From MFD00082-c5 sp963697995 (lineage in GTDB: Bacteria; Chlamydiota; Chlamydiia; Chlamydiales; JAJFMB01), in the NCBI GenBank assembly GCA_963697995.1, contig OY969110.1, positions 1,550,001-1,614,000 on the forward strand: 64,000 nt of DNA, in the 5' to 3' direction. The notes beneath the pieces are model-generated. The model had not been told where the DNA came from. It was given only the letters and a program-made list of their open reading frames with translations, and searched no databases. A program made the position numbers and the translations under genes. Numbering within the stretch: position 1 is the stretch's first letter; every line of letters begins with the position of its first letter. Below are positions 18,112-26,340 of the stretch, in pieces.

Positions 18112-18693
18112 ATGAATCTTGGTCCTGTAGGAATGATTGGTGGAATGGGAATGGTGTCCCCGATGGTTGGGAAGGGAGTTCTTCCTTGCGAGCTTGAAGA
18201 GCTATTGTTAAAAATTTCAAACCTCTACCCTAATTTGAGTCAGGAGAAAGAGAATGCTCTTGTGCGTCTTTCTGGAAACGTGCCTCATGTCGGCCACATC
18301 AAAGTGCAAACCGAAGGTAAACAAGAGCTTGAGCAAGCGCTTAACCATCTTTTTTTAGCCAGTACTGTGGCGTGCCAGTTTAACCAAACTGAGAAAAAAG
18401 AGTTTCAAGTTAGAGCCTTTGTTTGGACTCCAAAGTCAAGAAGTTTGACCCTTGCGTACAAGGGAATTTCAGCTACGATGAATGTTGAAGGGTACTTGTC
18501 TGAAGGAGTCGTTAATCTCTCCCGTTTGGTCGATCAATTCAAAGCGATCTGGGAAGAGGCTAAAAGGGTAAGAGATTTGCAAGAAGGGTATATAGCCCCA
18601 ACGATCTTAAACCACACCTTCTCAGAGAATACCCCACTGCAAGAGACGCCCCTCCCTAAGGGTCTTTTTACGCAGATGCTTTGTAAGTGTTAA
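18112..18693 (+). CDS. Hypothetical protein, 193 aa
   Basis: Not recognised. The N-terminus is Gly/Met-rich (GMIGGMGMVSPMVGKG), a composition more like a disordered secretion leader than a signal peptide; there is no hydrophobic helix. The remainder is a small mixed alpha/beta protein with a C-terminal LCKC. It has a good GGAGG ribosome binding site before ATG 18112. It is probably a separate unit from nhaD, 111 bp downstream of that gene. Confidence 0.65.
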   Translation: MNLGPVGMIGGMGMVSPMVGKGVLPCELEELLLKISNLYPNLSQEKENALVRLSGNVPHVGHIKVQTEGKQELEQALNHLFLASTVACQFNQTEKKEFQVRAFVWTPKSRSLTLAYKGISATMNVEGYLSEGVVNLSRLVDQFKAIWEEAKRVRDLQEGYIAPTILNHTFSENTPLQETPLPKGLFTQMLCKC

Positions 18694-18835
18694 CTGCGGA
18701 GTCAACAATTAAACTCCACTTGAAGTGACCATTTTATTACTTATTTCATTTATATGTATAAATAACTAAATTTATACTCTCTTAATAATTATTTGTTAAA
18801 CTATAGTTTAATTATTTGAATTAGGAGGTAATAAA

Positions 18836-19789
18836 GTGGATAGTCAAGCGGTGGACTTCTTAGTTGACCCCCAGAACTCATGGAGTGAACCAAATTTTGA
18901 TGTCATGTCCACTGGGGACGTCGATGGTAATCGGCCTAATAGTTCGCTTATCAGACGGGTGTTTTCAGCTTTTGAAACAGCCTCTTCTTACTTGCTTCGT
19001 GGGGTCTCGATCACAAAGTATGGACTAAAAACTCACGTCTTTTCGACAAATAAGGGATACGACACTCTTCTTCCAGTCTCCTCTAAGTTATCCGTCTTTT
19101 CTGCCATTAACGTCCTTTTAACCCCTTGGCTTCTTTTTAAAGATGCCGAAGAGGGACTTCATTCCTATAAAAAAGACGATTCTGAAGGGGTTTTACTTGC
19201 AGTCACTTCCGCACTGGCGAACTGTGGAAACGGGATCGATCAGGTTATGACATTTTTCTCAGGGCTTAATGCCATCGATGCCGCTACACCAAAAATGGGT
19301 TGGTTTGCGACCGTGATGCCTCCTTTAGGTATTGCTTTGACAGCTCTTGGTATTGTGACAGAGTCGCACAAAATGTATTACACGACGAAAATCATGCAAG
19401 ATTTAAGTCAAGTTCGCGATGACATTTCGATGCAAACCTTTTTAAATAATCATGTGGGTTTTCCCGGAACTTCTGACAGATTGCGTAAAATCGCCCTTTT
19501 AGAAAGGCGATCGGGTTTAACAGGGATTGAAAAGATGAGGACCTTTGCAAACAATTCGAGTTTTATTAAGGACGCGACCCTGTTTCAAAAGAGAAAAATA
19601 GTTCATGGGGCGATTAACTGGACCACTATGGTTGTGACATTGGTCGCGCTTACTCTCTTTTTTACGCCAGTAAGCTTGTTGGTGCCCTTCGCCATCCTTT
19701 TAGGGTGTGGTGTTGTGAAGCTTGCCCTTATGATCTACAAACAGTGGGAAATGAAAAAAGGACTTAAGCTTAATCCTTCGGCTTCTTAA
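18836..19789 (+). CDS. Putative inclusion-membrane-like protein with hydrophobic lobes
   Basis: 317 residues with a GTG start at 18836 supported by a perfect AGGAGGT. No signal peptide. Hydrophobic segments lie near residues 85-100, 153-173 and, most clearly, a bilobed pair at about 258-303 (TTMVVTLVALTLFF...LLVPFAILLGCGVVKLALMIY), the hairpin arrangement typical of chlamydial Inc proteins. Inc proteins share no sequence motif, so this is a structural guess. The last 16 codons are duplicated downstream (20079-20135) together with a MITE copy. Confidence 0.5.
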   Translation: MDSQAVDFLVDPQNSWSEPNFDVMSTGDVDGNRPNSSLIRRVFSAFETASSYLLRGVSITKYGLKTHVFSTNKGYDTLLPVSSKLSVFSAINVLLTPWLLFKDAEEGLHSYKKDDSEGVLLAVTSALANCGNGIDQVMTFFSGLNAIDAATPKMGWFATVMPPLGIALTALGIVTESHKMYYTTKIMQDLSQVRDDISMQTFLNNHVGFPGTSDRLRKIALLERRSGLTGIEKMRTFANNSSFIKDATLFQKRKIVHGAINWTTMVVTLVALTLFFTPVSLLVPFAILLGCGVVKLALMIYKQWEMKKGLKLNPSAS

Positions 19790-19796
19790 ACTTAAA

Positions 19797-20078
19797 TAGT
19801 CGGCCCTTAAAAAAGTCCTCTCCAATAAAAAGTGCCCCTTTTGACAAAAAATGCGTTTTACTCCTCACCAAACCTTGGCAAGGGGGGGGGAAGCGTCGTT
19901 CACCGCTTTTTTTGTTGCAAAAGGATCGCTTTTTCTTTGAAGAGTACGTGTTCTATTCGCGAAATTTTAGAGCTTTTCTCATTGTCATACAATTAAAGCT
20001 TGCAAAATAGGCTATGTCTCTCTTCCTCGTTAACTGCAAATTTTTCTCAAGGAGCCCTTACTTTTTCAGGAACGACTA
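19797..20078 (+). mobile_element. MITE-like element, copy D (long form)
   Basis: 282 bp, same blocks and orientation as copy A. It begins TAGTCGGCCCTT and ends AACGACTA, so the right inverted end has one or two substitutions. It lies 7 bp after the stop of the Inc-like gene. Confidence 0.85.
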
Positions 20079-20135
20079 AACAGTGGGAAATGAAAAAAGG
20101 ACTTAAGCTTAATCCTTCGGCTTCTTAAACTTAAA

Positions 20136-20418
20136 TAGTCGGCCCTTAAAAAAGTCCTCTCCAATAAAAAGTGCCCCTTTTGACAAAAAATGCGTTTTAC
20201 TCCTCACCAAACCTTGGCAAGGGGGGGGGGAAGCGTCGTTCACCGCTTTTTTTGTTGCAAAAGGATCACTTTTTCTTTGGAGAGTGCGTGTTCCATTCGC
20301 AAAATTTTTAAGCTTTTCTCATTGCCATATAAATAAACCTTGCAAAATAGGCTATGTCTCTCTTCCTCGTTAACTGCAAATTTTTCTCAAGGAGCCCTTA
20401 CTTTTTCAGGGCCGACTA
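20136..20418 (+). mobile_element. MITE-like element, copy E (long form)
   Basis: 283 bp, intact ends TAGTCGGCCCTT and GGGCCGACTA; the second member of the tandem duplication. Only 2 bp separate it from copy F. Confidence 0.85.
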
Positions 20419-20420
20419 AA

Positions 20421-20588
20421 TAGTCGACCCTGAAAAAGTCTTCTCTAATAAAAAGTGCCCCTTTTGACAAAAAATGCGTTTTACTCCTCACCAAACCTTG
20501 GCAAGGGGGGGGGGAAGCGTCGTTTACCGCTTTTTTTGTTGCAAAAGGATCACTTTTTCTTTGGAGAGGGCTTTTTCAGAGCTGACTA
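20421..20588 (+). mobile_element. MITE-like element, copy F (short form)
   Basis: 168 bp from TAGTCGACCCTG to GAGCTGACTA. It lacks the right-hand 110 bp of the long form and closes after the second ctttggagag block, giving a near-palindromic element. Its last CTA (20586-20588) is the minus-strand TAG stop of the aconitase gene. Confidence 0.8.
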
Positions 20589-22523
20589 AATATTTTGATT
20601 GCTAAGGACGTTGATCACGCTTCCCTCTTTTAAAATGTGGATTTGTCTTCCGTTTAATCCATGTTTTGTCTGGTAGGTTTCCCTTTTCGTGTTATTGATT
20701 ACCCGAATTTCAGGTTGCGAAGTGAGGCTGTTATACACCTCTTCGATCGAAAGAACATCCCCCTGTGAGATTTTGTCGTAATCATTTCTGTCGACAAAAG
20801 TTAAAGGTAGTATCCCAAAGTTGATCAGGTTTTGCCAGTGAATTCTCGCAAAGCTTTTTGCAAGCACTACCTTAACTCCCAAAAAGTTGGGCGCGATCAC
20901 GGCGTGCTCTCTTGAGGAGCCTTGCCCGTAGTTAAGCCCTGCGACGACGAAATGACCAGATTTTTGGTAGGGTAGCACCCTGTCATAGTACGTCTCATCG
21001 ATTTGCGAGAAGGTGAATTTGGCAATTTCAGGAATATTGCTTCTAAAGGGGAGAACTTTAGCTCCTGCAGGCAAAATCTCATCTGTTGAGATGTCGTTTC
21101 CGACTTTTATCGTGACTGGACCCTCAATGGTTGTAAAAATTGGAGGGAAAGAGGGAAGAGGTTTGATATTCGGCCCTTTTTCAAGAACCACCCCTGAACC
21201 ATCTTTGGGAGGCTCATGCAGTTGTTCAAGATTAAGAATCGCAATCGTTGGTTCTTCGATTTTAGGATAAGTTTTTTTTAAGTTTCTAGGGTCGGTGATT
21301 TTACCAAAAATGGCTGAAGCGGCAGCCGTCTCAGGGCTGCAGAGGTAAACAGAATCCTCTTTTGTTCCCGATCTTCCAGGAAAGTTTCTTGGAGTGGTTC
21401 TTAAACTGTTTCGTCCGGTGGCAGGCGCCTGGCCCATTCCGATACACCCGTTACACCCCGCTTGATGAATCCTGCCCCCAGCGTGAATGAGTTTTTCAAG
21501 AAACCCTTTTTCTGTAAGGTCTTCTAAGATCTGACGTGAGGTGGGATTGATGTCGAAAGAGACACCTTCACTTACTTGATGCCCATCGACGATTTCAGCG
21601 GCAATGGCAAAATCGCGAAACCCGGGATTGGCAGAAGAGCCCACCATCGCTTGGTAAATCGGCCGCCCTTCCACTTCAGCTACGGGAACCACTTTATCAG
21701 GGCTTGAGGGAAGAGCAATTAGGGGAACAAGGCTTGAGAGATCGATCTCTTCGTACTCATCGTAGACGGCATCTTTATCGGCTAAAATCTCGACGAAATG
21801 GTGCCCTCTTCTCTGCGAATCCAAAAACTTCTTCACTTCCTCATCTGAGGGGAAAACAGTTGTTGTGGCTCCAAGTTCTGCTCCCATATTAGCAATCACA
21901 TGCCGATCCATCGCAGAGAGGTGTTTAAGTCCTGGTCCGTAATACTCCAAAATCCAGCCTACACCCCCCTTAACCGTGTGGCGCCTTAACATCTCTAAGA
22001 TGATGTCCTTAGCGCTCACCCAATCGGGAAGTTTGCCGACGAGTTTGATCCCCATGATTTTGGGCATTTTAATAAAAAAAGGCTCTCCAGCCATGGCAAG
22101 AGCTACATCAATACCTCCCGCTCCAATAGCAAGCATTCCAATGGCACCTGCTGCCGGTGTGTGGCTATCTGCTCCTAGAAGCGATTTTCCAGGAATCCCA
22201 AACCGCTCCTGGTGAACGGGGTGACTGACGCCGTTACCGGGTCTGCTAAACCAGATCCCAAATTTGGCACACGCCGATCTTAAAAAAAGATGGTCGTCGG
22301 CGTTTTTAGAGTCCTCTTGAAGTAAGTTGTGATCGACGTATTGCACCGATACTTCTGTTTTGACTTTTTTTAGCCCCATCGCTTCAAGCTCTAACATCAC
22401 AACAGTTCCTGTAGCATCTTGTGTCAGTGTTTGATCGATTTTTAAGCCGATCTCCTCACCTGGAACCATACGCCCCTTCACAAGGTGGCTTTCGATAAGC
22501 TTTTGGGCTAAGTTTCTCTTCAT
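20586..22523 (-). CDS. acn: Aconitate hydratase (short 'Aquifex' type)
   Basis: Isomerises citrate to isocitrate using a 4Fe-4S cluster. 645 residues, with the three N-terminal aconitase domains and the swivel domain in one chain. GADSHTPAAGAIGMLAIGAGG near residue 120 carries the conserved substrate-site histidine; cluster cysteines are in the IHQAGCNGCIGMGQAPATGR stretch plus an upstream Cys. The swivel domain has AGLNYGQGSSREHA. Length is well below the ~890 of AcnA and fits the compact type first described in Aquifex. Start at ATG 22523 with AAGGAG. The TAG stop is formed by MITE copy F. With citrate synthase elsewhere in this window it gives the first steps of the TCA cycle. Confidence 0.9.
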   Translation of the reverse strand: MKRNLAQKLIESHLVKGRMVPGEEIGLKIDQTLTQDATGTVVMLELEAMGLKKVKTEVSVQYVDHNLLQEDSKNADDHLFLRSACAKFGIWFSRPGNGVSHPVHQERFGIPGKSLLGADSHTPAAGAIGMLAIGAGGIDVALAMAGEPFFIKMPKIMGIKLVGKLPDWVSAKDIILEMLRRHTVKGGVGWILEYYGPGLKHLSAMDRHVIANMGAELGATTTVFPSDEEVKKFLDSQRRGHHFVEILADKDAVYDEYEEIDLSSLVPLIALPSSPDKVVPVAEVEGRPIYQAMVGSSANPGFRDFAIAAEIVDGHQVSEGVSFDINPTSRQILEDLTEKGFLEKLIHAGGRIHQAGCNGCIGMGQAPATGRNSLRTTPRNFPGRSGTKEDSVYLCSPETAAASAIFGKITDPRNLKKTYPKIEEPTIAILNLEQLHEPPKDGSGVVLEKGPNIKPLPSFPPIFTTIEGPVTIKVGNDISTDEILPAGAKVLPFRSNIPEIAKFTFSQIDETYYDRVLPYQKSGHFVVAGLNYGQGSSREHAVIAPNFLGVKVVLAKSFARIHWQNLINFGILPLTFVDRNDYDKISQGDVLSIEEVYNSLTSQPEIRVINNTKRETYQTKHGLNGRQIHILKEGSVINVLSNQNI

Positions 22524-22684
22524 GAGGGACTCCTTTTTTTTAAAGCCACTTTAAGAAAAGTGTTTTTTTTAAGTAGCGGATGAGTTTACTGTTACTATTT
22601 CTGGAGAATGGCATTTTTGTCAAAAAATAAGAGACAAAAATTTATTCTTCGGCGATAATTCAGACTTAACAAGGATTTCATGGG

Positions 22685-23413
22685 ATGAAAATGTTTACGA
22701 TTTCAGTTGTTGTAGTGGCTCTTTTGATGGGTGCTGTATTGTTCGCTTCGATGACTCCTCTTAAGGAGAATGATAAAACGGTTGTGATTTTGATGGGGCC
22801 TCCAGGCTCCGGGAAAGGGACTCAAGCTAAGCGTTTGACAGCAACGCTTGGAATTCCTCATATCTCAACAGGTGATATCTTAAGAGAAAATATTGCCAAT
22901 AATACGGCTTTAGGAAAACAGGCGAAAGAGTTTATGGATCAGGGAAAACTTGTTCCCGATTCTTTAGTTCTCGATATGTTGTTTGATCGAGTGTCGAAAC
23001 CTGATGCTAAAAATGGGTATCTTTTGGATGGATTTCCTAGGACAGTTCCTCAAGCTGAGGCTTTTCAAAAGCATTTGACAGGTACTGAAAAGGTTGTAGC
23101 GATTAATTTAAATGTGAAGGACGACACTATTGTAAAGAGAATGGCTTCCCGTTTGACTTGCCCTGAGTGTGGTGCAGTCTATAGCACAACGGACTCACCT
23201 CCAAAGACCCCTGGGATCTGCGATAAGACAGGAGCTAAGCTCGTAAGACGAAAAGACGATGAGCCTGAAGTTGTTCAAAAAAGGTTACAAGTGTATAGAG
23301 ATCAGACCTTACCCTTGATAGACTACTATAAAGGAAAGAAAGTACTGGTTGAGATCAACGGAGAGTTGAGCCCCGATCAAGTCTACACAGAGGCTCTAAA
23401 GAGTCTTAAGTGA
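22685..23413 (+). CDS. adk: Adenylate kinase with N-terminal hydrophobic extension
   Basis: Catalyses ATP + AMP to 2 ADP. Walker A GPPGSGKGT is at residues 38-46, followed by ISTGDILRENI, GYLLDGFPRT and a long LID with TCPECG and a third Cys (GICDKTG), a probable zinc-type LID in which the fourth ligand would not be Cys. It is 242 residues long because some 30 residues precede the catalytic core: MKMFTISVVVVALLMGAVLF is a clear hydrophobic helix, which cytosolic adenylate kinases lack. The ATG at 22685 has AAGGA 12 bp upstream; a later start that removes the helix would have no good site. The helix suggests a membrane-tethered or periplasmic enzyme. Convergent with the next gene by an 18-bp overlap. 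Confidence 0.9.
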   Translation: MKMFTISVVVVALLMGAVLFASMTPLKENDKTVVILMGPPGSGKGTQAKRLTATLGIPHISTGDILRENIANNTALGKQAKEFMDQGKLVPDSLVLDMLFDRVSKPDAKNGYLLDGFPRTVPQAEAFQKHLTGTEKVVAINLNVKDDTIVKRMASRLTCPECGAVYSTTDSPPKTPGICDKTGAKLVRRKDDEPEVVQKRLQVYRDQTLPLIDYYKGKKVLVEINGELSPDQVYTEALKSLK

Positions 23414-24139
23414 TCTTTTGATATAAGACACGAGGTCCTCTTTTGAGTAGATCTCGTGTTTTTTCAAGTCCCCGATGGTGTCTAACTTTAAGTGTCTTAA
23501 ACTCTTTTTTACACTTTCAAACAACTGGTCTTTTTCCTCCTCAGAGAGGAACTGCTCTTCTATAGGTTTTTCAAGCGGTAGTAATTTAAGTTCTCTAAAA
23601 TGCTCTAAATTCCAACAACCAAAAGCTGTAAGCCCATCGATTGCTGGGTCGTCATCTTTCTCAGTTTTTCCAAAGACTAACCCTTTTGCCTCATTTGTGC
23701 GGTTTATTAAAGGGTTTAAGAGATTTCTTTCAGTTTTTGTGGTGTAACTTTTTAAAGTCTGGAGTTTATCGATCAATTCAATATACCCTCCTCTAAAGCA
23801 AAGCGAGAGGGAGACCTCCAAAACAAGCTGTATCTTTTGTAAAAGAAGAGCTGTTTCCATCAATGAACTCTCTTCTAGTTTTAATTTATTTAATGTGGCC
23901 GGTGGCAAACTCTCATTTTTTCGGATCAATTCATCGGTTTTATTCTCTAAGACCTCTTCTAGAAAATGGAACAATTTTAAGAATTGATGGTGAAGAATTT
24001 CTGGATTTAAGATTTTTTTTAATGATATAAGCTCTTCATTTTTAGAGTGTTCAAGAAGAGTAAACACCTCTTTTGGGGTCAGTTTTTTGAAAAGGTCATT
24101 GGCCTCCTCATCTTGCGTCAGAAATTTAGTAATATCCAT
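23396..24139 (-). CDS. Hypothetical helical protein, 247 aa
   Basis: Not recognised. Soluble, Leu/Glu/Lys-rich and probably all-helical, with no signal peptide or membrane segment. The N-terminus MDITKFLTQDEEANDLFKKL begins at ATG 24139. The 3' end overlaps the adenylate kinase gene tail-to-tail by 18 bp. Confidence 0.65.
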   Translation of the reverse strand: MDITKFLTQDEEANDLFKKLTPKEVFTLLEHSKNEELISLKKILNPEILHHQFLKLFHFLEEVLENKTDELIRKNESLPPATLNKLKLEESSLMETALLLQKIQLVLEVSLSLCFRGGYIELIDKLQTLKSYTTKTERNLLNPLINRTNEAKGLVFGKTEKDDDPAIDGLTAFGCWNLEHFRELKLLPLEKPIEEQFLSEEEKDQLFESVKKSLRHLKLDTIGDLKKHEIYSKEDLVSYIKRSLKTL

Positions 24140-24285
24140 GAATCGCTCCGTAACCGACTCTATACAAAAACCAAAGGAATTTATGCAATCATCTCAAGTT
24201 TTTACTTGTCTCCTCAAGGATCGATCGGTATAGGTTAATCAAACAGCTAAGTTCTAAAGGAACTGCTAAATTAAGGGGTATTTTC

Positions 24286-24738
24286 ATGTATCGATTTCTC
24301 ATTTGTTTTATGATGGTTGGGTCACTATTTTCTCAAGCAATTCATACTGTTCCAGAAAATCAAACTCAGGAAGAGAAGGCTGAGCTTCAAAAACAGGTCA
24401 CCGATGCCAAAATAACGGCAGATAGGTGGGTAGAAGGGGTCGATCAAGGGCGCTTCGGTGAGGCCTGGGATCAAGGGGCTGTGATGATGCAGCGAACGAT
24501 GAATAAGCAAGAGTTTGAACGTTTTTTAGAGGGAACGAGAAAACCTTTAGGGAAAGTGGTATCCAGAACGCTTTCCGATATGAGAGTTGGGTATAATCCA
24601 GCGGGTATGCCTGAAGGGGTTTATATGGTTGTTATCTATAAGACTATTTTTTCAGGAAATGCTAATGGGGCAGAACTTGTGACTCTTTATCTTGCTCAAG
24701 ATGGCAAATGGCACGTATTGACTTATAACGCGAAATAA
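24286..24738 (+). CDS. DUF4019-type secreted protein
   Basis: 150 residues. Residues 1-18 form a signal peptide (MYRFLICFMMVGSLFSQA). The remainder matches the DUF4019 pattern: WVEGVDQGRFGEAWDQGA, then a central RxPLGKVVSR-like motif (RKPLGKVVSRTL), then VYMVVIYKTIF and a final strand YLAQDGKWHVLTY. Function of the family is unknown; the fold is thought NTF2-like. AAGGGG lies upstream of ATG 24286. Confidence 0.75.
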   Translation: MYRFLICFMMVGSLFSQAIHTVPENQTQEEKAELQKQVTDAKITADRWVEGVDQGRFGEAWDQGAVMMQRTMNKQEFERFLEGTRKPLGKVVSRTLSDMRVGYNPAGMPEGVYMVVIYKTIFSGNANGAELVTLYLAQDGKWHVLTYNAK

Positions 24739-24805
24739 TAAACGCCTGGTTTATACCGAAAAAAGTGTTGTTTAATGTCACTTTGCCAGGGTAAGATAGA
24801 CGCTT

Positions 24806-26020
24806 ATGAGAAAATTTCTTCTTAAGCGTCTCTACTCTTTTGGTATTTTGGTTTTGGCTTTATTAAAAGCGCCAAAGCTGATGATGTCGAAAAAAAAGGT
24901 GTTTCCCCGTCTTTTTCCATCGCCTCTTCCAAAACAAGTATATGAGGAAGAGTGTGTTTGGATTCATGCCGTCTCGGTCGGTGAGGTGAAGGCTGTCTCA
25001 ACACTTGCAGCTCACCTTAAGTTACCCCTAATAGTTTCGACAATCACTGAAACGGGGCTTGAAGAGGCTAAAAGAAGTATTCCTCAAGCTGTTTGCCATC
25101 TTTTATTGCCTCTTGATTTTAAAGGGGTTATGAGACCTCTTTTAAGAGGAGTAAAACTTAAAAATCTGATCTTAAGTGAAACAGATTACTGGTGGCATTT
25201 TTTAAGTGAGGTGAAAAACCTTGGGGCTAAAATCGTTTTGGTTAACGGGAAGTTATCAGACCGATCTTTTGAAATGAGGCGTCGCTTTAAGGGGTTAAAT
25301 GACGAGGTGTTTTCCCTTTTTGACCGTTTTTTTTTACAAAGCGAGCAAGATAAGACCAGGTTTTTATCTTTAGGTGTTCCCTTGGATAGAATAGAGGTGA
25401 CATCGAATTTAAAATTTTCGGCAAAAATGACTCCAACATCTGCCGATTTGAGAAAGAAGCTTCATTTACAGAAGGGGGAAGTGGTTGTTTTTGGATCGAC
25501 ACACCTTCAGGAGGAGCCTTTTCTTTTCCAAGTGATTAAGGAAGTTCTTAAGGAGAAGTCTATCACTGTTCTTGTAGTGCCGAGGCATCCTGAGAGGTTT
25601 ATTCCTTTTTATGAGAGTCTTAAGAGTTTGGGTGCAAGCTTGTTAAGTGAAGGGGGAGGAGGGCGTCTGATTCTTATCGACCAAATGGGAGTTTTGACGA
25701 AGTGTTATGAAGTGGCAGATCTTGCTGTTGTTTGTGGATCTTTTGCTCAAGGCATAGGGGGGCACAATATTTTGGAGCCTCTATTTTTTAAAGTAGCGAC
25801 TTTTTTTGGGCCCTATATGGAAGGGCAAAAGCCTCTTGTGGAAAAGGTCCTTAAGGTTTCAGGAGCGCTTCAAGTTACGGGGGAAGAGTTAGCTCAAAAA
25901 ATTTTAAAAATGCTTGAGGATAGGGAAGAGAGAGAGTCGCTTGGGGAGAGGGGGTATCGCTCTTTAGAGGAAAAAGGGGGAATCGATCCTATTTTACACT
26001 TTCTTGTTGCTTCGAAATAG
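24806..26020 (+). CDS. waaA: 3-deoxy-D-manno-octulosonic acid transferase
   Basis: Transfers Kdo from CMP-Kdo to lipid A at the inner membrane. 404 residues, an N-terminal hydrophobic anchor, then WIHAVSVGEVKAV (the conserved HxxSxGE motif of GT30 enzymes with its catalytic Glu), a donor-side VVPRHPERF motif and GIGGHNILEPLFF near the C-terminus, all classical for KdtA/GseA. Chlamydiae use multifunctional versions that add several Kdo; how many this one adds cannot be read off. ATG 24806. Followed by two tRNA genes. Confidence 0.92.
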   Translation: MRKFLLKRLYSFGILVLALLKAPKLMMSKKKVFPRLFPSPLPKQVYEEECVWIHAVSVGEVKAVSTLAAHLKLPLIVSTITETGLEEAKRSIPQAVCHLLLPLDFKGVMRPLLRGVKLKNLILSETDYWWHFLSEVKNLGAKIVLVNGKLSDRSFEMRRRFKGLNDEVFSLFDRFFLQSEQDKTRFLSLGVPLDRIEVTSNLKFSAKMTPTSADLRKKLHLQKGEVVVFGSTHLQEEPFLFQVIKEVLKEKSITVLVVPRHPERFIPFYESLKSLGASLLSEGGGGRLILIDQMGVLTKCYEVADLAVVCGSFAQGIGGHNILEPLFFKVATFFGPYMEGQKPLVEKVLKVSGALQVTGEELAQKILKMLEDREERESLGERGYRSLEEKGGIDPILHFLVASK

Positions 26021-26076
26021 GAAGGTCTGATACATTTGCTATTTAAATCGCGCATTCAGTGCTAGTTAACAGATGA

Positions 26077-26149
26077 CGCGGGGTGGAGCAGGGGTTAGCT
26101 CGTTGGGCTCATAACCCAAAGGTCGGAGGTTCGAATCCTTCCCCCGCTA
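26077..26149 (+). tRNA. Initiator tRNA-fMet (CAT)
   Basis: A cloverleaf of 73 nt starting CGCGGGGTGGAGCAG. Anticodon CAT at 26110-26112, flanked by three consecutive G-C pairs in the anticodon stem (GGG/CCC), and an unpaired first acceptor base (C1 opposite T72). Both are initiator hallmarks. CCA is not encoded. Confidence 0.95.
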
Positions 26150-26157
26150 TTTTTTAT

Positions 26158-26230
26158 GGCGGTATAGCTCAGTTGGTAGAGCAACGGAATCATAATCCGT
26201 GTGTCACTGGTTCAAGTCCAGTTGCCGCTA
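26158..26230 (+). tRNA. tRNA-Met (CAT), elongator
   Basis: A 73-nt cloverleaf starting GGCGGTATAGCTCAGTTGG. The anticodon loop ATCATAA gives CAT, with stem ACGGA/TCCGT and a TTCAAGT T-loop. Only 8 bp after the initiator tRNA, so probably co-transcribed. A tRNA-Ile with lysidine-modified CAT is the alternative, but the acceptor and anticodon arms look like elongator Met. Confidence 0.85.
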
Positions 26231-26255
26231 TATCGTAGCTTTCTTGTTTTTTTTA

Positions 26256-26306
26256 TCAGTTGAGACCGCGGAATCAAGATCCGTGTGTCCCTGGTACAAA
26301 TCCCAT
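26256..26306 (+). pseudogene. Decayed tRNA remnant
   Basis: The sequence from tcagttgagacc through ggaatcaagatccgtgtgtccctggtacaaatccc aligns with the D-arm to T-arm of the upstream tRNA-Met, with substitutions in the anticodon loop and T-arm. It lacks both acceptor strands. It looks like a partial duplicate that no longer folds. The rest of the 26231-26340 spacer shows nothing. Confidence 0.7.
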
Positions 26307-26340
26307 ATTTCTTTTTAAGAGTTTAATCTGAAAAAAATGA

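Larger units (their letters stand above)
19739..20418 (+). repeat. 339-bp tandem duplication of gene tail plus MITE
   Basis: The sequence from aaacagtgggaaatg (19739) through the end of the 317-residue gene and all of MITE copy D recurs at 20078 with an offset of 339 bp. The second copy comprises an orphan 57-bp gene tail and MITE copy E. The two gene tails are identical by eye while the two MITEs differ at a few positions. Confidence 0.85.
19790..20585. other. Intergenic region filled by three MITE copies
   Basis: 796 bp between the Inc-like gene and the aconitase gene, made of MITE copies D, E and F plus a 57-bp orphan duplicate of the Inc-like gene's 3' end. Nothing else is visible. Confidence 0.8.
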
